Shown: positions 1-4,681 of the stretch, piece by piece
How the letters are laid out: every line of letters begins with the position of its first letter
Position numbering within the stretch: the first letter of the stretch is position 1
From: an uncultured Bacteroidota bacterium
GTDB lineage: Bacteria; Bacteroidota; Bacteroidia; Chitinophagales; Chitinophagaceae
Reading direction: 5' to 3'
Assembly: GCA_903912435.1 (NCBI GenBank)
Contig: CAIWHI010000906.1
Span: forward strand, 1 to 8,471
DNA length: 8,471 nt
Program-made: the position numbers and the translations under genes
Notes under the pieces: generated by a model
Told to the model about the DNA's origin: nothing
Databases searched by the model: none
Seen by the model: the letters and a program-made list of their open reading frames with translations, nothing else

Positions 1-110
1 GTACGGCACCCTCTCCTCTGGAGTGTCTAATTTGTTGCACAAATGTTCTTTGAAAATGACGTGGCCAATCCCAAACATCTCAAAAATCCCTGTCAGAAAC
101 GCCCGGGTAT

Positions 111-144
111 GGCACCCTCTCCCTTGGAGAGGGCTGGGGTGAGG
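111..144. repeat. GC-rich dispersed repeat with hairpin
   Basis: The core is a perfect 8-bp inverted repeat, CCCTCTCC (115-122) and GGAGAGGG (126-133), with a 3-nt loop, followed by CTGGGGTGAGG. A truncated relative begins the window: GGCACCCTCTCC at 5-16 followed by GGAG at 20-23, after which the right arm is lost. A 17-nt part of the right side (AGAGGGCTGGGGTGAGG, 128-144) recurs at 194-210. CCCTCTCC...GGAGAGGG...GGGGTGAGG words recur between genes in many bacterial genomes. That is recalled, not tested here. Confidence 0.6.
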
Positions 145-274
145 CCTCCAATTGGCAATCAAATTTTGCTTAAAAACCACACTTGTCAATGGCAGAGGGC
201 TGGGGTGAGGACTCTGATTTGCTTTCGAAATTTTGCAGAACAAGTACCATAAAACCACACTTGTCAATGGCAGA
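131..274. repeat. Diverged tandem duplication, two units
   Basis: Unit 1 (131-196) and unit 2 (197-274) both begin with GGGCTGGGGTGAGG, both carry AAATTTTGC in the middle (161-169 and 228-236), and both end with the same 24-nt sequence (173-196 and 251-274, key words CCACACTTG and TCAATGGCAGA). Unit 2 is 12 nt longer, mainly through an insertion between AAATTTTGC and the shared 24-mer. The conserved ends with diverged middles suggest an old tandem duplication, or two adjacent copies of a short mobile repeat. Confidence 0.6.
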
Positions 275-419
275 TGGACATCGCCAATGGAAGCGAATGG
301 GCATCAAATTATAGGTAAAAAAATTACTCAAACATATGTTCAATGACTTTTTGGGGTATTTCAATATTTATATTTCGTATACAAATTTATTGACCCACCA
401 ATAAAAATGCTATTCCTTA

Positions 420-576
420 GGAACTTTGATTAAATAAGAACCACCATAGGGCGATGTTATTTTTCTTTTATGCAAGGCGCAAAATCTGCAAATAGCGACC
501 TATGTAAGGACTTTTGCAATGCAGCAGAAATGGAAAAGAACAAGCCAAATGGTGGCTCTTATTTAATCATCGTTCC
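420..576. mobile_element. MITE-like element with 28-bp terminal inverted repeats
   Basis: The left arm (420-447) and right arm (549-576) are inverted copies matching at 25 of 28 positions; mismatches are at 425, 426 and 440. The left arm starts GGAAC and continues GATTAAATAAGAACCACCAT from 428. A TTA trinucleotide sits directly outside each end (417-419 and 577-579), as a 3-bp target-site duplication would. Further nested pairing exists inside: TTCTTTT 463-469 with AAAAGAA 534-540, and GCAAAA 479-484 with TTTTGC 512-517. The whole 157 bp could therefore fold into one long hairpin. No transposase is encoded. The element stops 13 nt before the amn start, so it probably forms most of that gene's leader. 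The alternative is a native regulatory hairpin rather than an insertion. Confidence 0.6.
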
Positions 577-589
577 TTACCTTTATCTC

Positions 590-1360
590 ATGAAGACAAA
601 GCAGGAAATAGTAGAAAACTGGTTGCCACGGTACACAGGTCAGCAACTATCAGATTTTGGTGAGTACATCCTCCTTTGCAATTTTGATAATTATGTCAAC
701 ATGTTTGCGGCCATGCATAATGTGCCCATAGTAGGCCAGGACAAACCCATGCAATGCGCCACTGCCGGTGAAATCACTATCATCAACTTTGGTATGGGTA
801 GCCCCACTGCCGCTACCATGATGGATCTCCTGTCGGCCATTAGCCCCAAGGCCGTACTCTTCCTGGGCAAGTGTGGCGGGCTAAAAAAGAAAAACAATGT
901 AGGCGACCTCATACTACCTATAGCCGCAATAAGAGGTGAAGGAACCAGCAACGATTATTTCCCGCCCGAAGTGCCTGCACTACCCGCATTCGCCCTGCAA
1001 AAAGCAATCTCAACTGCCATTCGCGAATTCTCCCACGATTATTGGACAGGTACTGTATACACCACCAACCGCCGGGTATGGGAGCACGACGAAGTATTTA
1101 AAGACTACCTGCGCAAGGTCAGGGCAATGGCCATAGATATGGAAACAGCCACCATCTTCATAACCGGCTTTGCCAATAAAATACCCACGGGTGCCCTCCT
1201 ACTTGTTTCAGACCAGCCTATGGTGCCTGAGGGGATAAAAACCGCTAGTAGCGATACTGCAGTCACCAATGCCTATGCCGAAACCCACCTGAAAATCGGT
1301 ATCAAGTCGCTGGAGCAACTGATTAATAAAGGCCTCACAGTAAAACACCTTCAATTCTAA
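590..1360 (+). CDS. amn: AMP nucleosidase, short form
   Basis: Cytoplasmic enzyme that hydrolyses the N-glycosidic bond of AMP to adenine and ribose 5-phosphate, in purine salvage. The 256-aa product has the purine nucleoside phosphorylase / MTA-SAH nucleosidase fold. Visible motifs are GMGSP at 68-72 (phosphate site), LGKCGG at 92-97, GEGTSNDYFPPEVP at 116-129, IDMETA at 182-187 with the ribose-binding Glu, and SDQP at 207-210 with the catalytic Asp. It lacks the N-terminal regulatory domain of the roughly 480-aa E. coli Amn, as Bacteroidota forms do. The frame is open upstream to an ATG at 470, but those 40 codons lie mostly inside the inverted-repeat element and look unlike the family. The start at 590 (MKTKQEIVENWLPRYTG) matches the N-terminus I recall for this family. 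The VOC gene follows after 15 nt and is probably in the same operon. I found no confident promoter. Confidence 0.93.
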   Translation: MKTKQEIVENWLPRYTGQQLSDFGEYILLCNFDNYVNMFAAMHNVPIVGQDKPMQCATAGEITIINFGMGSPTAATMMDLLSAISPKAVLFLGKCGGLKKKNNVGDLILPIAAIRGEGTSNDYFPPEVPALPAFALQKAISTAIREFSHDYWTGTVYTTNRRVWEHDEVFKDYLRKVRAMAIDMETATIFITGFANKIPTGALLLVSDQPMVPEGIKTASSDTAVTNAYAETHLKIGIKSLEQLINKGLTVKHLQF

Positions 1361-1375
1361 TAAAAACCACCAACC

Positions 1376-1753
1376 ATGAACCTAAATCAGGTAACCCTGT
1401 CCAGCCTTGATGTGGAAGTCTCAATAGCCTTCTACCAAAAAATGGGTATGCTGCTTATAGTAAGGTCATTACCCCATTATGCCCGTTTCTTATGCCCCAA
1501 TGGTGATGCCACCTTTTCTGTGCACATGGTAAATGAATTACCACATGGCAACACCGCCTGGATATACTTTGAATGCGATGACCTTGATACCACAATACAA
1601 CAATTATTAGCCAAAGGCATCACCATTGATGAGCAACCTGAAGACAAACCATGGTTTTGGCGTGAAGCCCGCCTAAAAGACTCCGATAACAACCAAATAA
1701 TACTTTACACCGCCGGACCTAACCGCAAAGACCCACCCTGGAAGGTGAAGTGA
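1376..1753 (+). CDS. VOC family protein (glyoxalase/bleomycin-resistance fold)
   Basis: A 125-aa single-domain vicinal-oxygen-chelate protein made of two beta-alpha-beta-beta-beta halves. The first half begins NQVTLSSLDVEVSIAFYQKMGM (residues 4-25), the typical opening strand and helix. The second begins AWIYFECDDLDTTIQQLLAKG (61-81) and ends KDSDNNQIILYTAGPNR (101-117). Candidate metal ligands are Gln5 and Glu66, but the usual C-terminal Glu of the D.dGN.iEl motif is Ile109. A classical four-ligand metal site is therefore incomplete, and the substrate cannot be told. The ending NRKDPPW resembles a Bacteroidota subfamily of unknown role. The gene starts 15 nt after amn and ends with tandem stops TGA TAA. 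It could be an antibiotic-binding, dioxygenase-like or glyoxalase-like protein; none is supported over the others. Confidence 0.85.
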   Translation: MNLNQVTLSSLDVEVSIAFYQKMGMLLIVRSLPHYARFLCPNGDATFSVHMVNELPHGNTAWIYFECDDLDTTIQQLLAKGITIDEQPEDKPWFWREARLKDSDNNQIILYTAGPNRKDPPWKVK

Positions 1754-1779
1754 TAATGTACCATCTTTTAGTTCGGCAT

Positions 1780-1824
1780 TAGTCTTCAGACTACGTCGCG
1801 GAGGCCGCAATTCTCCCTAATTGC
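1780..1824. repeat. REP-like cluster of three palindromes
   Basis: Three small inverted repeats stand in a row: TAGTCT/AGACTA (1780-1793, 2-nt centre), GCGG/CCGC around AGG (1798-1808), and GCAATT/AATTGC around CTCCCT (1807-1824). The last two share the bases GC. On the minus strand the first follows the pattern of a GTAG tetranucleotide leading into a palindrome, as in REP elements mobilised by Y1 transposases (RAYT). The cluster lies 27 nt after the VOC stop and might also help end the amn-VOC transcript, although no T-tract follows. The REP assignment is by resemblance only. Confidence 0.4.
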
Positions 1825-1983
1825 TAAGTATATTAAATAATATCATCAGAAGACATGCGATTAAAACATATTTATGCGCCCCAAAAAAATCTTTTCAAAA
1901 ACTTGTAACCACTTTATCTACTGGCGCGTCTTAAATACAGACAATATTTGAAACGCATTTTTAAAACTTCTAAATTTACAATT

Positions 1984-2373
1984 ATGTTCGAAGAATTAAT
2001 CCCAATGGTAGTATGCACAGGCATGTTTGCCATGATATTCGGTATAGCCTATTTACGCAACCGCGAGAATATGGCATTGATAGAAAGGGGCATGAACCCC
2101 CGCACCAAGGATACAAGGCCACGTCCTTTTTTGAACCTGAAATGGGGCTTGCTAATGATAGGCTCGGGTGTAGGTTTATTACTCGCTTATATTATCGACT
2201 CTATGATATTGGGCGCCCATGTGGTTATTACCCATGCCAGTATCCACTCATCAGACAGTGATAGCCCTGCAATCTATTTCGCACTTATAGGTATAGGTGG
2301 CGGTCTTGGTCTGTTCTACTCTTACAAAATAGAAAAGAAAGAGTGGCTGGACAAAAAGAGAGATGAGCAATAA
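1984..2373 (+). CDS. Small integral membrane protein, DUF6249-like
   Basis: A 129-aa protein with three predicted membrane segments: about residues 5-24, 54-76 and 96-114. An ERGMNP motif (34-39) lies in the first cytoplasmic or periplasmic loop, followed by a basic stretch RTKDTRPRP. The tail KIEKKEWLDKKRDEQ is highly charged and probably cytoplasmic. ENMALIERGMNP after the first helix is what I recall of DUF6249-type proteins of Bacteroidota; no function is established. The frame extends back to a TTG at 1948, but the first hydrophobic helix begins right after the ATG at 1984, so I prefer that start. A strong stem-loop begins 6 nt after the stop. The lipoprotein gene 85 nt downstream on the same strand may be co-transcribed. 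Confidence 0.75.
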   Translation: MFEELIPMVVCTGMFAMIFGIAYLRNRENMALIERGMNPRTKDTRPRPFLNLKWGLLMIGSGVGLLLAYIIDSMILGAHVVITHASIHSSDSDSPAIYFALIGIGGGLGLFYSYKIEKKEWLDKKRDEQ

Positions 2374-2379
2374 CCACTG

Positions 2380-2415
2380 GTGAGCCTGCCATTCATACTA
2401 TTATGGCAGGCTCAC
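2380..2415 (+). terminator. Strong stem-loop between the membrane protein and lipoprotein genes
   Basis: GTGAGCCTGCCA (2380-2391) pairs perfectly with TGGCAGGCTCAC (2404-2415) across a 12-nt loop. The stem is GC-rich and begins 6 nt after the upstream stop codon. On the plus strand it is followed by a run of A rather than T, and on the minus strand there is no T-tract either. It is therefore not a classical intrinsic terminator; a partial terminator, 3'-end stabiliser or processing site are all possible. Confidence 0.45.
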
Positions 2416-2458
2416 AAAAAAGTATAAATAAATCAATTACATTTCTAAAAATCATTTT

Positions 2459-3202
2459 ATGAATAGGTTTCTCTTATCAATAGCTTGTGTGTTTGCCCTA
2501 ATGTTTTTATGCTCATCGTGCGGCCACCGTAGGGGGGTAATAATAGGGGCAGGAAATAAAGTCACCAAAAATCCACCTGTAGCCACGTTCAATACCATCG
2601 ACATATCGGTACCCATAAAGGCCATCATTACAATTAAAGACAGTGCAAATCCATCAGTGCAGTTGGAAGGCTATGAAAACCTGCTGGAGCATATTTTGGT
2701 AAAAGTGGAAGGCAGTAAGCTAGTCCTTTATTCCGACCGCCACTGGAACATCAGTTTTGGTGATGAGGATGTAATAATAGCCAGGATTACAATACCAAAA
2801 ATAAATGCCCTTAACATGAAGGGTTCCCCCGATGCCGAAATACATGGTGCACTGGTAACCGATAATTTCGAGCTGGATATATCAGGTTCCAGCGATGTAA
2901 TAATCGATAGCATGGTTGCCAACGAATTTACAGCATCCATCTCAGGCAATGGCGATGTAAAAGTAAAGGGTGGAACTGCAAAACATGCCAGCTACGAGAT
3001 AAGCGGCAGCGGAGATATAAGTGCCTATCCCCTCAAGGCCGACGAAACCACAGCCCGTATATCAGGCAGCGGTGATGCCGAGGTGACCGCCCTACAAAAA
3101 CTAACTACAAGAATAAGTGGCAGTGGTGATATTAGATACCGTGGCCATCCCTCCATATCCCAACATGTTTCCGGAAGTGGCAGCGTGACAGATGATAACT
3201 AG
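2459..3202 (+). CDS. DUF2807 (putative auto-transporter adhesin / GIN domain) lipoprotein
   Basis: A 247-aa exported protein. The N-terminus has one Arg, a hydrophobic core and then LCSSC, so Cys21 is the likely lipidated residue of a type II signal peptide; the lipobox is loose but acceptable for Bacteroidota. The mature protein carries an (I/V)SGSGD-type motif about every 20 residues: MKGSPD 120, ISGSSD 141, ISGNGD 161, ISGSGD 181, ISGSGD 201, ISGSGD 219 and VSGSGS 237. This is the beta-solenoid signature of the head-GIN/DUF2807 family. Residues 36-115 (TFNTIDISVPIKAIITIKD...) form the family's head. It probably sits on the outer membrane or faces the periplasm; ligand and function are unknown. 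DUF2807 genes often neighbour small membrane proteins such as the one upstream. The product is complete and ends with TAG. Confidence 0.88.
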   Translation: MNRFLLSIACVFALMFLCSSCGHRRGVIIGAGNKVTKNPPVATFNTIDISVPIKAIITIKDSANPSVQLEGYENLLEHILVKVEGSKLVLYSDRHWNISFGDEDVIIARITIPKINALNMKGSPDAEIHGALVTDNFELDISGSSDVIIDSMVANEFTASISGNGDVKVKGGTAKHASYEISGSGDISAYPLKADETTARISGSGDAEVTALQKLTTRISGSGDIRYRGHPSISQHVSGSGSVTDDN

Positions 3203-3203
3203 A

Positions 3204-3224
3204 GTAGAAAGTAGAAAGTAGAAA
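3204..3224. repeat. GTAGAAA tandem repeat, three copies
   Basis: Three perfect head-to-tail copies of the 7-mer GTAGAAA begin directly after the lipoprotein stop codon. Seven is not a multiple of three, but the repeat is outside the reading frame, so copy-number change would not alter the protein. Confidence 0.8.
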
Positions 3225-3330
3225 GATAATTTTTAATGTATAGTACTTAGTCAGATTTTGGAAATGGTTTTGGTGTTAAATCTCCTATCACCTGAAAAGA
3301 AGTACAGAGTTTGTTTGTTGTTAAATAAAG

Positions 3331-3364
3331 TGGCTGCCTCATCTGGGGCAGCCATAATTTTTTT
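3331..3364 (+). terminator. Intrinsic terminator, possibly bidirectional
   Basis: TGGCTGCCTC (3331-3340) pairs with GGGGCAGCCA (3345-3354) across a 4-nt loop with one G.U pair. A run of seven T follows at 3358-3364. This fits an intrinsic terminator for the lipoprotein transcript, 129 nt past its stop. Read on the minus strand, the stem is followed by CTTTATTT, so it could also end read-through from the LuxR-type gene. Confidence 0.8.
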
Positions 3365-3598
3365 GAGGTTAGCCTACTTGTTTTATAAGGATCTAAAATC
3401 CGTAGGTCATGACAATGTCCAAGTACTTCTGATTTTTTATAGTGAAAGGATTTGGTAAAAAGGGACTTTTGAATTTTGAATTTTTACTTTTGAATTTGAA
3501 ATGTTTTAAATTCCAACCTTAAACATTGTTATTTATTTACATTTAAATTTTTTCCCCAAAAGGACTTTTTAACTTTTAACTTTTGAATTTTGACTTTA

Positions 3599-4246
3599 CT
3601 AAATGTTAATATCCTCCATAAATATGTGCTTATGTTTTAGCCCATAAAGCACCATACTGGTTTTATTGGTCACATTAAACTGCTTGAAGAGATGATCACG
3701 GTAACCATCCACAGTCCGAACACTCACTTCCATTTTTTCAGCTATTTCGTGGTAGGTGAGGTTGGTGCAACACAATTTCAGGAATTGGAGGTGCCTTTTA
3801 GATATGCCATAACTCACTATGGTATTAGCAGCAGCAGTGAAAATTTCATCAGAGTATAGGTATTGCTTAAAAAAGATATTATCCAGGTCGGTTTTAAACT
3901 TTTCGGGAGTTTCGCTTTTTAGTAATAATCCATCCGGTATATTTCTGTAGGTATTAAATACCTCCCAGTCGAAATGGGTAAGCAGTAGAGCAATCTTGAT
4001 ACCCGGCCATTCAGACCTCAGAATATGTATCAGCCTCATGTTTTTCAGCTTGCCAAGGCTAGCATCAATTATGCAAAGGGAAGGTCTTTTATTAGCGTGG
4101 CGCAGACTTTGTAACAAATTGTCATTTTCAGTATCAGCAGCTATCAGTTTATATCCGGGCAAAGACTCTAAGGAATAACTAATATCATCCTTCCAAAATT
4201 GATTACAGCAAATTAAGGCAACATTGATTACAGGCAGTGACTGCAT
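3599..4246 (-). CDS. LuxR/NarL-type transcriptional regulator with degenerate receiver domain
   Basis: A 215-aa, two-domain DNA-binding protein. Residues 7-125 look like a response-regulator receiver: Asp61 is at the phosphoacceptor position (LCIIDASL), Thr90 follows the next strand (ALLLTHFD), and Lys110 is at the conserved lysine position (GLLLKSE). The acidic Asp-Asp pair that binds Mg2+ at the end of the first strand is replaced by Cys13-Cys14 (VALICCNQ). Residues 149-210 form a LuxR/GerE-type helix-turn-helix; LTYHEIAEKMEVSVRTVDGYR (163-183) covers the helices and turn. No histidine kinase is nearby, so this is an orphan regulator that may work without phosphorylation. A 17-bp palindrome lies 84 nt upstream. 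The gene is convergent with the lipoprotein gene and ends with TAG. Its targets are unknown. Confidence 0.85.
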   Translation of the reverse strand: MQSLPVINVALICCNQFWKDDISYSLESLPGYKLIAADTENDNLLQSLRHANKRPSLCIIDASLGKLKNMRLIHILRSEWPGIKIALLLTHFDWEVFNTYRNIPDGLLLKSETPEKFKTDLDNIFFKQYLYSDEIFTAAANTIVSYGISKRHLQFLKLCCTNLTYHEIAEKMEVSVRTVDGYRDHLFKQFNVTNKTSMVLYGLKHKHIFMEDINI

Positions 4247-4329
4247 AAATTATTATTAAATGGTGATTATATATCTTTCAGTTCGGTTATTCTTTGGGTA
4301 TTCATTGTTCCTAATACAATAAAATAATA

Positions 4330-4346
4330 CCTGAATGTAATTCAGG
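4330..4346. promoter_or_regulatory. 17-bp palindrome upstream of the LuxR-type gene
   Basis: CCTGAAT (4330-4336) and ATTCAGG (4340-4346) form a perfect inverted repeat with a 3-nt centre, 84 nt before the regulator's start. It could be an operator for the dimeric LuxR-type protein itself. On the minus strand the hairpin is followed by TATTATTTTATTG, so it could instead be a weak terminator for whatever was transcribed from 4566 toward 4408. Confidence 0.4.
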
Positions 4347-4407
4347 CAAATCCTATAGAAATCCATAGTAATAAAAGAAGGATAACGGGGTATATTTACT
4401 TGTATGC

Positions 4408-4566
4408 TTATTTATAATAGTGCGTAAAATCATCCGGAAGATTCAGAATATCGGCTTGTTCTGGTAATCGCTCAGGATCAAATAAAAAGCATCCCCAAAT
4501 ATCTGATAATGTATCCACACGTACAATAGTATAATTGTTATTTTTTCTGATAAACTTATAGGTTTT
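4408..4566 (-). pseudogene. Start-less coding remnant, C-terminal fragment
   Basis: Too short and start-less to appear as an ordinary ORF, but the minus strand reads 52 protein-like codons from just after a TGA (4567-4569) to TAA (4408-4410). The first part reads KTYKFIRKNNNYTIVRVDT and the second LSDIWGCFLFDPERLPEQAD, followed by ILNLPDDFTHYYK. Composition is balanced, with Trp, Cys, Pro and His, and alternates like beta strands. No ATG is available. The nearest start in frame is a GTG giving about 35 aa, and the frame upstream is cut by the TGA. It is most likely the tail of a decayed gene whose front was lost, perhaps with insertion of the neighbouring clpC terminator region. I do not recognise the family. 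A small real protein with an unusual start is possible. Confidence 0.4.
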
Positions 4567-4620
4567 TCACAATTGGAGGAAGGGGAAATAAATATCGTAC
4601 TTATTTATTACTGATTTTAT

Positions 4621-4653
4621 AAATAAAAACGGCCTCAAATGATTGAAGCCGTT
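4621..4653 (-). terminator. clpC intrinsic terminator
   Basis: On the minus strand AACGGCTTCAA (from 4653) pairs with TTGAGGCCGTT (to 4628) across a 4-nt loop: an 11-bp stem with one G.T wobble. It is followed by TTTATTT (4627-4621), so with the last two stem T the tract is T-rich. It begins 28 nt after the clpC stop codon. Confidence 0.85.
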
Positions 4654-4681
4654 CTTATTTTCTTATACCAAATATTTGTTA

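Larger units (their letters stand above)
1..419. other. Gene-free region with dispersed and tandem repeats
   Basis: I see no credible gene here. Short open frames exist on both strands but run through repeated sequence and have no recognisable protein character. The stretch contains a palindrome at 30-44 (ATTTGT, 3-nt spacer, ACAAAT), a repeated GGCACCCTCTCC word at 5-16 and 111-122, a short GC-rich hairpin, and a diverged tandem duplication (annotated separately). From about 275 to 419 the sequence is AT-rich and featureless until the inverted-repeat element begins at 420. Confidence 0.6.
3203..3598. other. Convergent intergenic region, low-complexity and AT-rich
   Basis: This stretch separates the lipoprotein gene from the convergent LuxR-type gene and contains no convincing gene. 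It holds a 7-nt tandem repeat GTAGAAA in three copies (3204-3224), an intrinsic terminator at 3331-3364, and related AT-rich words. Examples are ACTTTTGAATTTTGA at 3465-3479 and the stretch 3561-3597, built from AACTTTT, GAATTTT and GACTTT. Such words are common slippage-prone filler between Bacteroidota genes. A short open frame (3258-3458) runs straight through the terminator and is rejected as a gene. Confidence 0.6.

Noticed and set aside
1..300. CRISPR array suggested by the repeated left-end sequence
   Set aside because: There are only two full units, internally similar and of unequal length, with no regular repeat-spacer pattern and no cas genes.
43..364. Short open frames at the left end on both strands
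   Set aside because: They consist mainly of translated repeat units; the same peptide words recur because the DNA is repeated.
470..589. 40-codon N-terminal extension of AMP nucleosidase
   Set aside because: Most of it lies inside the inverted-repeat element, it does not look like the family, and the conserved N-terminus begins at the ATG at 590.
1948..1983. TTG start adding 12 residues to the DUF6249-like protein
   Set aside because: The extension is basic and not part of the membrane-helix start seen after the ATG at 1984, so ATG is preferred.
3258..3458. 66-aa open frame between the convergent genes
   Set aside because: It runs through an intrinsic terminator and low-complexity sequence and has no protein-like pattern.
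4267..4305. 12-codon minus-strand ORF (MNTQRITELKDI) ahead of the LuxR-type gene, as a leader peptide
   Set aside because: It has no regulatory codon run or attenuator structure, and an ORF this short is expected by chance.
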